Positions 9,162 to 17,507 of a stretch of 47,763 nt of DNA are shown here, in pieces. The position numbers were made by a program, and so were the translations under genes. The notes under the pieces were generated by a model. The model was not told where the DNA came from. It worked only from the letters and a program-made list of their open reading frames with translations, and did not search any database. The first letter of the stretch is position 1, and every line of letters starts with the position of its first letter. Origin of the DNA: Deltaproteobacteria bacterium (GTDB taxonomy: Bacteria; Desulfobacterota; Desulfomonilia; UBA1062); NCBI GenBank assembly GCA_018433775.1, contig JAHDQN010000047.1:1-47763 (forward strand), written 5' to 3'.

Positions 9162-9665
9162 CTACGTAGTAGTTTGAGGCTCCAGCTTCCCCATTGCCTC
9201 CAGGAGCATCTTCTCAACATCGGCCTTGTCGAGGCTCTTCGATATGGCGATTTCGCTCACCAGGAGGTTCCTGGCCGTATCGTACATCTTCCTCTCACCG
9301 AAGGAGAGCTCCTTGCCTCGCTTCAGAATGTTCAGATCCCTGAGGACCTCGGCAATTTCAAAGGCGGAACCGCTCTTTATTTTCTCCATATATTCCCGGT
9401 AACGCCGATTCCATGTCTGATTATCGACGGATACGGAACGTTCCTTGAGAATGTCGAGCACCTTCTCAATCCCTTTTTTATCGATGAGCTCACGTATACC
9501 CACATTTTTGACGTTCGTCACCGGGACCATGACCGTCATCTGCGTATCCAGGACCTTCAGGATGAAAAAGGAAATCGTATTTCCCGATATCTCCCGGGTC
9601 TCGACGGCTTCCACTTCAGACACCCCGTGGGCCGGGTAAACAACAGTATCACCAACTTTAAACAT
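9162..9665 (-). CDS. carD: CarD-family RNA polymerase-binding regulator
   Basis: A 167-residue CarD/CdnL-type protein. The N-terminal Tudor-like domain (FKVGDTVVYPAHGV) binds the RNA polymerase beta subunit. The helical C-terminal domain contacts the upstream edge of the promoter bubble; W85 in TWNRRYREY fits the conserved tryptophan that props open DNA in mycobacterial CarD. Such proteins stabilise open complexes, especially at rRNA promoters. First gene of carD-yacL-ispD-ispF-cysS, behind a near-consensus sigma-70 promoter and an AAAGGGGAT ribosome site. The carD-ispD-ispF-cysS linkage is also known from mycobacteria. Confidence 0.93.
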   Translation of the reverse strand: MFKVGDTVVYPAHGVSEVEAVETREISGNTISFFILKVLDTQMTVMVPVTNVKNVGIRELIDKKGIEKVLDILKERSVSVDNQTWNRRYREYMEKIKSGSAFEIAEVLRDLNILKRGKELSFGERKMYDTARNLLVSEIAISKSLDKADVEKMLLEAMGKLEPQTTT

Positions 9666-9692
9666 GAATGTATCCCCTTTATTTAAAATAAG

Positions 9693-9721
9693 ACAATAAC
9701 AATTCGATGTAATTTAGTCAA
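9693..9721 (-). promoter_or_regulatory. sigma-70 promoter of the carD operon
   Basis: On the minus strand TTGACT (9721-9716) and TATTGT (9698-9693) are separated by exactly 17 bases in an AT-rich tract. The start of transcription would lie about 20 bases before the CarD ATG, with AAAGGGG as ribosome site in between. Confidence 0.75.
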
Positions 9722-9917
9722 GGCTGACCGGGAGTGTATTGTGAAAAAATGGTCTGTGATTATAGGCGGGAGGAGCCGCCCTGGATGTCCAATCAGGGCG
9801 GGACAACAGCACATGCCCGTTTTCACGATTTTTCTGGATTTCCGGAAACCCTGCCACAGTACACGACTGCTGCACTACGCGGGACCTTGACTTGAAAGCG
9901 ACTTCTGTGAGAAGCAC

Positions 9918-10724
9918 ATGGCCATGAGGTATCCCCAGATCGATCCCGTTTTCTTCGAGATAGGTCCGCTGCAGCTCCGCTGGTACGGGCTGATGTATAT
10001 CATCGGGTTTGTGTGCGCGTACCTTGTTCTGATGCACCTTTCAAGGCGCGAAAATTACGATATGGACAAGAAGGAGATCGAAGACCTGCTCGCCTATGGC
10101 GTTGTGGGTCTCATCATCGGGGCCAGGCTCGGGTACTGCCTGTTCTACAACTTTGGATATTACCTTTCCCATCCCCTGAAGTGCCTGGCCATCTGGGAAG
10201 GGGGGATGTCGTTCCACGGCGGCCTCATCGGGCTGGTTCTCGGCGGCTGGCTGTTCAGCCGGCTCCGGAACAAATCGCTCATCATGCTTGCCGACATGGG
10301 GGCCCTGGCAGCGACCCCAGGGCTGTTCTTCGGGCGAATCGGGAACTTCATCAACGCCGAGCTCTACGGCAGGGTCACCGATGTGCCTTGGGGCATGGTT
10401 TTCCCCGGGGCGGGGGGGCAACCCCGGCATCCCTCGCAGCTCTACGAGGCGTTCTTCGAGGGCATCGTGCTGTTCGCGATCCTCTTTTTCCTGAGCAGGA
10501 AGGTGCGCACCCGGGGGGTGCTCATCGCCGTGTTCCTTGCAGGCTATGGCCTCATACGCTTTTTCCTCGAGTTCTTCCGCGAGCCCGACCCCCAGCTGGG
10601 GTTCATCGTCGCGTCCATCACCATGGGCCAGATCCTTTCTCTGATGATGGTGGCGGCAGGGGTGGTTCTGCTGATCATGCGATTAAAGTCGGGTGGGCAT
10701 TCACGCGATAACGCTCGTACATGA
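9918..10724 (+). CDS. lgt: prolipoprotein diacylglyceryl transferase
   Basis: A 268-residue polytopic membrane enzyme that moves diacylglycerol from phosphatidylglycerol to the lipobox cysteine of prolipoproteins. Conserved parts are RWYGLMYIIGF, the catalytic-region SFHGGLIG near residue 98 and the Lgt signature GRIGNFINAELYGR near 140. HPSQLYEA and RFFLEFFREPD are also typical. Two ATGs (9918 and 9924) are close together and the ribosome site is weak, so the start is uncertain by two codons. It ends by an ATGA overlap with the adenylate cyclase gene. A lipoprotein with a clear lipobox is encoded 4 kb downstream. Confidence 0.97.
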   Translation: MAMRYPQIDPVFFEIGPLQLRWYGLMYIIGFVCAYLVLMHLSRRENYDMDKKEIEDLLAYGVVGLIIGARLGYCLFYNFGYYLSHPLKCLAIWEGGMSFHGGLIGLVLGGWLFSRLRNKSLIMLADMGALAATPGLFFGRIGNFINAELYGRVTDVPWGMVFPGAGGQPRHPSQLYEAFFEGIVLFAILFFLSRKVRTRGVLIAVFLAGYGLIRFFLEFFREPDPQLGFIVASITMGQILSLMMVAAGVVLLIMRLKSGGHSRDNART

Positions 10725-12619
10725 TGGATTTCGAAGCCAAGGTCGCTGCCGGAGTCAGGGCGTTCACCCATTACAACCGCCGGAAAAAACGGTTGATGGA
10801 GTTGAACGACCCTCTCGGGTCCAGGGTCATTCTGGATCTCTTCCCCTTGTGCGTTCACATCAATCACCCCGCGCTCCCCGGCTACACCGGCGGGGACGAC
10901 TGCCCCTGCGGCGTCAAGTGCATGGAATGGCCGGCGAACACCATCAATAGTCTGGGCACCTTCTCCCCCATCCGCCTGCGGCCCGGAGAGGTAAGGAACC
11001 TGGTGCCCCGGAACCGTGAAATCGAGGGCCTCTTCACGATCGGATCCGTGGGCAGCCTCGGGCAGACCAGGGAATCCGATTACGACATCTGGGTGGTCGT
11101 GGATGCCGACGCCATAGGCAAACCCCGGCTCAGGTTGCTGGAGAGAAAGCTCAAGGCCCTCAAGCGCTGGATATCGAGCCAGTATATCATTGATTTGCAT
11201 TTCTTCCTGATGGATATCAACGACATCAGGCGGAACAATTTCGGGACCGTGTCGCAGGAAGGGGCGGGTTCGGCTCTGAAGAGCATACTCAAAGAGGAGT
11301 TCTACCGCACCTTGACCCTGATCGAGGGCAGGGTTCCCGTATGGTGGGTTACGCCCGCCGATCACGGAGACGACGCCTACGAGCAGACCATCGCATATCT
11401 CGCACGGTCGCTTCAGTTCGAGTACATGGACTTCATCGATATGGGCAATCTCACCTCGGTCCCGGAGCAGGAGCTCCTCGGGGCGGCCCTGTGGCAGATG
11501 CACAAGGCCCTGGACGATCCGCTGAAATCCGTGTTGAAGATGGCGCTGGCCGCCACCTACCTGGACCGTTCCGGTGAGGATGTTCTTTTGTGCGAAGAGC
11601 TGAAGAGGCACGTCATGCAGGACTCGCAGGACGAGATCATCGACCCCTACATGGAAATCTTCCAGCGCGTGGAGGACTACTATCGCAACCGGGGAGACGA
11701 AAGGACCATCGATCTGCTGAGAAAGTGTTTTTATCTGAAGGTGTCGCCCTCCATCACCACCAACGATCTTCTCCGGGTCAACCAGCAGGATAAGACCGTC
11801 ATGATGGTGGAGGTCGTGAAGAAATGGAACTGGCCCATAGGCTTTATCCGAGACATGAACCGCTTCCATGAGTGGAGCGTCGAGAAATACCGGGCTTTCG
11901 GAGACGATCTCCACGACTATCTCAAGCGGACCACCGTGCTTCTGATCCGCAGGGCCAAGTCCTTTCTCCTGGATTCGCAGCTCGACCAGGACGTTGAGAT
12001 GGAGGTGCTGCGCAGAAGGGTCGAGGCCTTCTATGTGGCCAAGGAGAACAAGATCGAGTCGGAAAAACGGGTCAAGCGAAGAGAGCCTGCCTATGAGGAG
12101 ATCTTTTTCGCCTACAAGAACAGGAGATGGCATATCTACGGCTCGTATCCCGACAGGAAGAAGGAAAACCCCATCATGAGCGCCGAGAGGGTGGTGAAGA
12201 TACTCGCCTGGCTGGTCTACAACAAGAGGTTTGATGCATCGACCTCCTTCCACATGGTGCCCAACACCACCGGCGTGGCGCTCTCCGATATTCAGGCCCT
12301 TTTGAGGGAGCTGGACGCCCAGATTCCGGACGCCAACTCCGTGGGGCTCGACCGGGAGGCGCTCATGGACAAGAAATTTGTCAAGAGGGTTGTGCTCGTG
12401 GGCAACATGGAAAGGCCGAGCGCCTTTGATGCCATCCACGAGGTCGATGTTCTGTATATCAATTCCTGGAACGAGTTTTTCTGTGTCCACATGGCGCCCG
12501 GATCGATCAGGGAGTGGATGAGAGAGATCCGGACCCCCTGGACCAAGGTCAGTGTCTGGCTTCCCAAGCACGGAAAGTCGAGACGCCTCGTCAATGCGCT
12601 GAATTCGCTGTTTTCTTGA
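10721..12619 (+). CDS. class I adenylate cyclase
   Basis: A 632-residue protein of the class I (enterobacterial CyaA) family that makes cAMP. The catalytic signature lies at residues 108-124: GSVGSLGQTRESDYDIW, with S119, D120 and D122. HPALPGY near residues 49-55 also matches CyaA. E. coli CyaA is 848 residues; this protein is shorter, so part of the C-terminal regulatory region is probably missing (inference). An unusual cysteine group (C44, C61, C63, C67) lies beside the HPALPGY motif and might bind a metal. ATG 10721 overlaps the lgt stop (ATGA), so the two are co-translated. No CRP-type gene is visible in the window. Confidence 0.85.
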   Translation: MMDFEAKVAAGVRAFTHYNRRKKRLMELNDPLGSRVILDLFPLCVHINHPALPGYTGGDDCPCGVKCMEWPANTINSLGTFSPIRLRPGEVRNLVPRNREIEGLFTIGSVGSLGQTRESDYDIWVVVDADAIGKPRLRLLERKLKALKRWISSQYIIDLHFFLMDINDIRRNNFGTVSQEGAGSALKSILKEEFYRTLTLIEGRVPVWWVTPADHGDDAYEQTIAYLARSLQFEYMDFIDMGNLTSVPEQELLGAALWQMHKALDDPLKSVLKMALAATYLDRSGEDVLLCEELKRHVMQDSQDEIIDPYMEIFQRVEDYYRNRGDERTIDLLRKCFYLKVSPSITTNDLLRVNQQDKTVMMVEVVKKWNWPIGFIRDMNRFHEWSVEKYRAFGDDLHDYLKRTTVLLIRRAKSFLLDSQLDQDVEMEVLRRRVEAFYVAKENKIESEKRVKRREPAYEEIFFAYKNRRWHIYGSYPDRKKENPIMSAERVVKILAWLVYNKRFDASTSFHMVPNTTGVALSDIQALLRELDAQIPDANSVGLDREALMDKKFVKRVVLVGNMERPSAFDAIHEVDVLYINSWNEFFCVHMAPGSIREWMREIRTPWTKVSVWLPKHGKSRRLVNALNSLFS

Positions 12620-12693
12620 TTCCATTCTCCTTGAGCGGCAGGCCGATCGTCCTTCGCAACCGTTCGTGCCCTGCGCCGGTTACGGGAAAATTA

Positions 12694-12723
12694 TTGACGA
12701 AGTCCCGGGTTTGCCGATATCAC
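12694..12723 (+). promoter_or_regulatory. possible promoter of the nitrilase/ABC pair
   Basis: TTGACG (12694-12699) and TATCAC (12718-12723) are 18 bases apart. The -35 is good and the -10 poor. It lies 58 bases before the start codon, in the 161-base gap after the cyclase gene. Confidence 0.4.
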
Positions 12724-12780
12724 AGGTGTTAGATCGGGAAGCGCTCTCTTGAGCATCTCACGTATAAAAAAGGAGTTCCG

Positions 12781-13614
12781 ATGGATACGGTGGCAATAGG
12801 CATATGCCAGATCCGGCAGGGATATGATTCTGAAGACAACCTGAACCGGGCATATGCCATGATCGATCAGGCCGCGGACAGGGGGGCGGAGATCGCGGTA
12901 CTTCCGGAGATGTTCTTCACCCCCTATGAGCCCGTCTCCATCCGCAGTGCCGCTCCTCTCGCACACAGGGCGGTGGAGGGTCTCCGGCAGCGTGCGGCGC
13001 GGCACGGTATCCTGATCGTCGCGGGGTCCATGCCCTGGGAGGGTGACGGAAAGCGTTTTTTCAACAGGTCGTTTGTCTTTGACTGCAACGGCGAGGAGAT
13101 CTATCACCACGACAAGGTGCACCTCTTCGACTGCAGCCCCCCGGGCGGCCCTGCGGTCAGGGAATCTGACGTCATCAGGCCGGGCGATAGCCTGGGGGTG
13201 TTCGAGACCCCCTGGGGGGCGGCCTCGGTGGTCGTGTGCTATGATGTCCGCTTTGCACCGGTGGCCCAGATCCTGGCGGACAGGAACGTCAGGATGCTCT
13301 TTGTTCCCGCCGCGTTCTCCCTTGCAACGGGCACCGCGCACTGGGAGATGCTGGTGCGGATCAGGGCCCTGGAGATACAGGGCTTTGTGGTGGGCGTGCA
13401 GCCGGCGTACAATCCCGGACTCGGGTATGTCCCCTATGGGCACTCACTCGTTGCCTCGCCATGGGGCCAGGTTCTCCACGATGCAGGCGCAGACGAGGTT
13501 CTGGACGTGGTGAACATCGACCTGGAAGAGATCAAGCTCATTCGCGAGAAGTTCCCGCTTCTGGCCCACCGGAGGCGAGACCTCTATCAGACCTCATGGC
13601 TGGGGAAACCATGA
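12781..13614 (+). CDS. carbon-nitrogen hydrolase (nitrilase superfamily)
   Basis: A 277-residue amidohydrolase. The catalytic triad is visible as E43 (LPEMFF), K112 (HHDKVHLFD) and C153 (VVCYDVRF), in the order and spacing of the superfamily. The C-terminal AWRP-type tail is replaced by RRDLYQTSW. It most resembles the Nit2/YafV omega-amidase branch, which deaminates alpha-ketoglutaramate-type amides, but the substrate cannot be fixed by eye. ATG 12781 follows an AAAAAGGAG ribosome site. Its stop overlaps the ABC ATPase start (ATGA). Confidence 0.9.
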   Translation: MDTVAIGICQIRQGYDSEDNLNRAYAMIDQAADRGAEIAVLPEMFFTPYEPVSIRSAAPLAHRAVEGLRQRAARHGILIVAGSMPWEGDGKRFFNRSFVFDCNGEEIYHHDKVHLFDCSPPGGPAVRESDVIRPGDSLGVFETPWGAASVVVCYDVRFAPVAQILADRNVRMLFVPAAFSLATGTAHWEMLVRIRALEIQGFVVGVQPAYNPGLGYVPYGHSLVASPWGQVLHDAGADEVLDVVNIDLEEIKLIREKFPLLAHRRRDLYQTSWLGKP

Positions 13615-14360
13615 TCCGGATACAGTCTCTATACAAATCTTTCAAGGGCCAGACAGTTTTCTCCGGCTTGAACCTGGACATCCCCGAAGGCGGGGTCACG
13701 GTCATCATCGGCCCCAGCGGAACCGGCAAGAGCGTGCTCATGAAACACATCCTCGGTCTGATCAAACCCGATTCCGGCAGCATTCTCATCGACGGCAGAG
13801 ACGTCACCGCCCTGAAAGAGGTCGATCTTAAGGATGTCAGGAAGGAGTTCGGGGTCTGCTTTCAGGACGCCGCGCTCTTCGACTCCATGACCGTGGGTGA
13901 GAACGTGGCGTTTCCCTACACCATCCACACACAGCTCTCCAAGGACGAGATCAGACGCGAGGTGGCCGGGCTCCTGAGAGACGTCGGCCTCTCGGGCATC
14001 GAGGAGAAGATGCCGTCCCAGCTCTCCGGAGGGATGAAGAAACGGGTCGGCCTTGCCCGCGCACTGGCCATGAACCCCCGGTTCATCTTTTTTGACGAGC
14101 CCACCAGCGGGCTCGATCCGGTGATCTCCCGGGCGATCAACATGCTTATCTGCGAGGTCCAGAAGAAGACGGGCGGCACCTTTCTCGTGATCAGCCACGA
14201 TATACAGGGCGCGCTCGACATGGCCGACTACATGGCCATGCTCTACCAGGGCAGGATCGTCTTCGAAGGGGTTCCGGAAACGTTCAGGAGCACGTCCGAT
14301 CCTCTGATCATCCAGTACATCCACGGAGACGTGGAAGGCCCCATCAGCCCCATAGACTGA
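13611..14360 (+). CDS. Mla-type ABC transporter ATPase
   Basis: A 249-residue ABC ATPase with Walker A GPSGTGKSVLMKH near residues 36-48, the signature LSGGMKKRVGLARAL, Walker B FIFFDEPTSGLDP and the switch histidine in VISHD. GKSVLMKHILGLIKPDSG is characteristic of MlaF/MkL-type subunits, which drive phospholipid trafficking between the inner and outer membranes. The frame stays open upstream, but ATG 13611 overlaps the amidohydrolase stop and begins the conserved MIRIQSLYKSF. No MlaE permease or MlaD substrate-binding gene is adjacent, so partners must be elsewhere. The assignment to Mla is from pattern memory. Confidence 0.88.
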   Translation: MIRIQSLYKSFKGQTVFSGLNLDIPEGGVTVIIGPSGTGKSVLMKHILGLIKPDSGSILIDGRDVTALKEVDLKDVRKEFGVCFQDAALFDSMTVGENVAFPYTIHTQLSKDEIRREVAGLLRDVGLSGIEEKMPSQLSGGMKKRVGLARALAMNPRFIFFDEPTSGLDPVISRAINMLICEVQKKTGGTFLVISHDIQGALDMADYMAMLYQGRIVFEGVPETFRSTSDPLIIQYIHGDVEGPISPID

Positions 14361-14393
14361 CCGGAGCCAAGGTGATACCTCTTCGGGCCCGGG

Positions 14394-14415
14394 CCTGAGA
14401 ACAGCGTTCTCAAGG
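14394..14415. terminator. hairpin between convergent genes
   Basis: TGAGAAC (14396-14402) and GTTCTCA (14406-14412) form a 7-base-pair stem with a 3-base loop, extended by CC/GG past a one-base bulge. It spans the UspA stop codon. There is no T-run, so it is at best a weak bidirectional stop or an mRNA end. Confidence 0.35.
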
Positions 14416-14874
14416 CATGGCGAAGACCGTGTCCGGGTGCCTGACCGAGAGCACCGGGCAGGGTGACTTCTTCACCACCTTCTCGGCGGTATGGCCGAAC
14501 AGGACGTGCTTGATCCCGGTCCTCCCGCGGGTGCCGATGATGATCAGATCGATCCGCTCTTGGTGGGCGAACCGGATGATCTCATGGAAGGGAACACCGT
14601 GGAGGATGTATGTGTCGCAGCGCACATCCCGGGGAACCATGGTGCCCACCATTTCCTCGAGCCGTTTGGCGGCGTTTTCCTCGAACTCGACATAGAGCTG
14701 GGGCAGGATCGTGGGGCTCAGGTCGTATTCCGAAAACTCGGTGAAGTCCTGGAGCACGTGGAGAAGATAGAGCCTTGTCGTGAGTCCGAGCAGATTGTTC
14801 AGGTCGACAGCATATTTCAGCGCATGGCGGGACGATTCACTGAAATCTGTGGGTATCAGTACCCGTTCGATCAT
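14410..14874 (-). CDS. universal stress protein (UspA family)
   Basis: A 154-residue UspA-fold protein. The N-terminus RVLIPTDFSESSRHALKYA and the ATP-binding pattern G-x2-G-x9-G near residues 118-132 (GTRGRTG..LFGHTAEKV), followed by SPCPVLSVR, place it in the ATP-binding class. Single UspA domain, cytosolic, expected to form dimers. It diverges from the lipoprotein gene across an AT-rich 80-base gap. A perfect TTGACA lies on its strand at 14912-14907, but the nearest good -10 (TATAAC) is 21 bases away, so I do not call the promoter. Confidence 0.92.
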   Translation of the reverse strand: MIERVLIPTDFSESSRHALKYAVDLNNLLGLTTRLYLLHVLQDFTEFSEYDLSPTILPQLYVEFEENAAKRLEEMVGTMVPRDVRCDTYILHGVPFHEIIRFAHQERIDLIIIGTRGRTGIKHVLFGHTAEKVVKKSPCPVLSVRHPDTVFAMP

Positions 14875-14955
14875 AGTACGTTATAAATTAATGATGATTT
14901 TCCCTGTGTCAATACCTGTTGTATTTGACCGGTGCTCTTCTATACAATGGATAAG

Positions 14956-15540
14956 ATGCGTATGAGAAAATTCCCGGCCTTTCTCGCCCTGTGGTTTGCG
15001 TTCCTCGGCGGCTGCGCCTCGCTGGAGGTGCCACCCGATGGAACCTACCCGTTCCGGGCGGCGTTCACCGGGTCGGCGACAGTCCAGGGGCGCGATTTAA
15101 GCTTTGACGGGGCGCTGGCAGTTGTCTCACCCGAGCAGGGCTTTGCCCAAGTCTACGGGCCGGGCGGCCTGGCCGCCTATTCGGTGGGCATCACCGAGGG
15201 TGAGGTGACGATTCATGACATGTGGGGGAGAGCGGTCAGGCAGTACTCGGTCCCCCTGGACCAGTTACTGGGCCTCGTTGCCGGGGAACCGCCCGATATG
15301 CGGTATCTCTGGAGGCGCTCGCTCGACGGGCGCACCTCCGTGACCTACACCTGGGGCACGCTTGTCGTGGACGGGAATCTCCTCCCGCACGAGCTTCATG
15401 TCAAGGGAGACCCTCCGCTGGACGTGCGTTTCGTCAAGGGGGACAACACAATAACATTGCTGATGAACCGCGGTTCTGATAGAGTACGGCTTGTCCTGGA
15501 TGTCATCCGGGGCGGAAGGTGGATACAGTATAGCCCCTGA
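14956..15540 (+). CDS. outer-membrane-type lipoprotein, unknown function
   Basis: About 194 residues. A basic start, a hydrophobic stretch and the lipobox LGGC give a type II signal peptide, so Lgt should modify the cysteine. The residue after it is Ala, so sorting to the outer membrane is expected. The mature part is beta-rich (FTGSATVQGRDLSFDGALAV and similar) with the general look of LolB/LolA-like barrels, including a final stretch resembling RVRLVLDVIRGG; that is only a resemblance. Three in-frame ATGs (14947, 14956, 14962) are possible. The middle one has GGATAAG before it. Followed 28 bases later by the zinc-ribbon membrane protein. Confidence 0.75.
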   Translation: MRMRKFPAFLALWFAFLGGCASLEVPPDGTYPFRAAFTGSATVQGRDLSFDGALAVVSPEQGFAQVYGPGGLAAYSVGITEGEVTIHDMWGRAVRQYSVPLDQLLGLVAGEPPDMRYLWRRSLDGRTSVTYTWGTLVVDGNLLPHELHVKGDPPLDVRFVKGDNTITLLMNRGSDRVRLVLDVIRGGRWIQYSP

Positions 15541-15568
15541 CGAGGACAGCGAGGATCGTGAAGCTTCC

Positions 15569-15901
15569 ATGATTGTGATAAAATGTCATTCATGCGGGAA
15601 AAAAGTGGTGTGGGATGATTTCCAGCCCATGCACGTCAAGTGTCCCAACTGCCGGACAGACCTCAGCGTCAAGGCCTCCCTGCAGCAGAACATCCGTGAC
15701 CGCGAGATACAGGAGGGCAGAAAGTTTTACCACTGCCCCCACTGCAAGGGTCTGGTACCCCGCAGGTGGTTTATCCGGTGCAGGCACTGCCATTACTGGC
15801 TCTTCGGACCGGCTTCGTTCAGCGGGAAGTGGCCGTTCATACTTGGCGCGGCCATCGTGTATCTGCTGTTCACCGCATACTATGTGCTCTACATTCACTG
15901 A
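15569..15901 (+). CDS. double zinc-ribbon membrane protein
   Basis: A 110-residue protein. It has two zinc-ribbon units (CHSC..CPNC near residues 6-29 and CPHC..CRHC near 54-74) and one C-terminal transmembrane helix (residues about 87-108) that ends the protein. This predicts a cytosolic zinc domain tethered to the membrane by its tail. The frame is open upstream into the lipoprotein gene. ATG 15569 is chosen because the ribbon begins at once (MIVIKCHSCG), though the ribosome site GAGGATCGTGAAG is only moderate. No known function. It lies between the lipoprotein and the release-factor-like gene, probably one transcript. Confidence 0.75.
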   Translation: MIVIKCHSCGKKVVWDDFQPMHVKCPNCRTDLSVKASLQQNIRDREIQEGRKFYHCPHCKGLVPRRWFIRCRHCHYWLFGPASFSGKWPFILGAAIVYLLFTAYYVLYIH

Positions 15902-15928
15902 GATCTTCAGACTTGGAAACCGACGGCC

Positions 15929-16342
15929 GTGTCCCCACGAGACGGGGGGGCGAAAATCCCGGTGAGCGGTCAGTTCGTCAGCCCGGAAAAGGTCAGGGAT
16001 CTGGAAGACCGGATGGCTTCATTGGGCATTCGTGAAGTCGACATCCAGGAGCGATTCGTCCACGCCCGGGGGAGGGGAGGCCAGAAGGTCAACAAGACCG
16101 CCGCATGTGTCTATCTGAAGCACCTGCCCACCGGCATCGAGGTGAAGTGCCAGGAATCCCGGTCCCGGGAGGCGAATCGTTTCTTTGCCCGCCGCCTTCT
16201 GGCCGACAAGATCGAGGACTCGATCCTGGGGAGGGAGTCTCCCCGTGCGCGGGAGATCGAGAAGATCCGCAGGCAGAAGATGAAGCGGAGCAGGAGAGCC
16301 AGGGAAAAATCAGGGGCCGGCAAAAAAAATCCGGAAGTATGA
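15929..16342 (+). CDS. stand-alone GGQ release-factor-like protein
   Basis: A 137-residue protein made only of the catalytic RF-1 domain. GGQ is at residues 50-52 within RGRGGQKVNKTAACVYL, followed by the conserved QESRSREANRFFARRLL. The C-terminal 35 residues are very basic, as in the ArfB/YaeJ, C12orf65 and RF-like families whose tail enters the empty mRNA channel of stalled ribosomes. It lacks the codon-reading domains of RF1/RF2. Hydrolysis of peptidyl-tRNA on stalled ribosomes is therefore likely but inferred. The GTG start at 15929 has no clear ribosome site; GTG 15962 or ATG 16013 are alternatives. Confidence 0.85.
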   Translation: MSPRDGGAKIPVSGQFVSPEKVRDLEDRMASLGIREVDIQERFVHARGRGGQKVNKTAACVYLKHLPTGIEVKCQESRSREANRFFARRLLADKIEDSILGRESPRAREIEKIRRQKMKRSRRAREKSGAGKKNPEV

Positions 16343-16374
16343 TCTTGCCACCAACGAGCTTGAAAGTTATTATG

Positions 16375-16388
16375 TGAACAATTGTTCA
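16375..16388. promoter_or_regulatory. perfect 14-base palindrome before the methyltransferase gene
   Basis: TGAACAATTGTTCA is a perfect palindrome centred 49 bases before the methyltransferase ATG. Palindromes of this form are typical operators of TetR-type or similar dimeric repressors, but no such regulator gene is nearby. Confidence 0.4.
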
Positions 16389-16430
16389 TGTGATCGGAAA
16401 TGAAGACTATGAAAAGAGAGGGGCTGTATC

Positions 16431-17246
16431 ATGAGCGATACCCATGAATATCTGATGGAAAATCACCAGGAAGCCCATCGCCTCGACATCAAGACCGATA
16501 TCGAAGCAGTCAGGCAACAGGCCCTTTTGTGCGGAATCAAAGCCGGGGCCCGGGTGCTCGATGGCGGGTGCGGTTCCGGAAAGACCACCACCGTGCTCAA
16601 TTCACTGGTGCAACCCGGAGGGCGGGCCGTGGGGGTCGATTTCGCCCCGGACAGGATCGAATTCGCCAGGAAACATTACGAGAAAGAAGAGGGCATCGAG
16701 TTTCACCTGATGGACCTGCGGGGCGATCTCGGCAGTCTGGGCGCCTTCGACTTCATCTGGATCCGGTTCGTGCTCGAGTATTATCTGCAAGGTGCGGTGG
16801 ATATCATCGAAAACGCGGCCCGCTCTCTGAAGCCCGGCGGAACCCTGTGCCTGCTGGATCTGGATTACAACTGCCTGAGCCACTATCCTCTGCCTGATCA
16901 GATGGAGCAAACCCTCAAGGGCATCATGGAAAAAATAATGAGAGAGTACAACTTCGATCCCTTTGCAGGAAGAAAGCTCTATACGCATATGTACGATCTT
17001 GGTTTTGAAGATATTCAAGTTCATCTGCTACCCCATCATCTCATGCACGGTGAACTCAAAGCCAGTGATGATTTCAACTGGTTAAAGAAAGTCCAGATGG
17101 CCTCGGTCAAGGCCCGTGATCTCTTTAACAGCTATCCCGGTGGTCACGAGGGATTCTTCAATGATTTTATCAAATCGGCTCATGACCCCAGGCGGTTCAC
17201 CTATTCCCCTCTGATCGTATGCACAGGGAAAAAGCCGATGAAATAG
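16431..17246 (+). CDS. SAM-dependent class I methyltransferase
   Basis: A 271-residue methyltransferase. Motif I is VLDGGCGSGKTT near residues 42-53, followed by VGVDFAPDRIEFARK (motif II acid binding the ribose) and a post-I HLMDLRGDL. SLKPGGTLCLLDLDYN is motif IV/V. The second half (TYSPLIVCTGKKP end) is specific to the protein and likely holds the substrate. The substrate cannot be read; small-molecule methyltransferases of the UbiE/Methyltransf_11-25 type are closest. The ribosome site GAGAGGGGC lies before ATG 16431. Base composition falls toward its end, leading into the lower-GC segment. Confidence 0.88.
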   Translation: MSDTHEYLMENHQEAHRLDIKTDIEAVRQQALLCGIKAGARVLDGGCGSGKTTTVLNSLVQPGGRAVGVDFAPDRIEFARKHYEKEEGIEFHLMDLRGDLGSLGAFDFIWIRFVLEYYLQGAVDIIENAARSLKPGGTLCLLDLDYNCLSHYPLPDQMEQTLKGIMEKIMREYNFDPFAGRKLYTHMYDLGFEDIQVHLLPHHLMHGELKASDDFNWLKKVQMASVKARDLFNSYPGGHEGFFNDFIKSAHDPRRFTYSPLIVCTGKKPMK

Positions 17247-17507
17247 AGGTCGTGACGGATATCTCTCCTGAATATCGCGTGGAGCCTTTTTATCATAGAC
17301 AACAGCGGGTGATTGATATAAAAAATATATGTCATAGGTTAGCACATTGTATCCGAACATTAACGCACAGATGCATTGTATTGTACAACCAGTATCGACT
17401 CAATTGCCCGGAGGGAAGACTGGTACCTTCAGAGAGTAATCGGCTATTATAACATTGCATTATTATTCACTAATAACAGAGTCATTACTGAGCCGAAGGG
17501 GCCAAAG

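Noticed and set aside
10544..12625. 693-codon minus-strand frame opposite the adenylate cyclase gene
   Set aside because: Antisense shadow; the plus strand has the CyaA signature.
14880..14912. UspA promoter with TTGACA and TATAAC
   Set aside because: The spacing is 21 bases, beyond the usual range.
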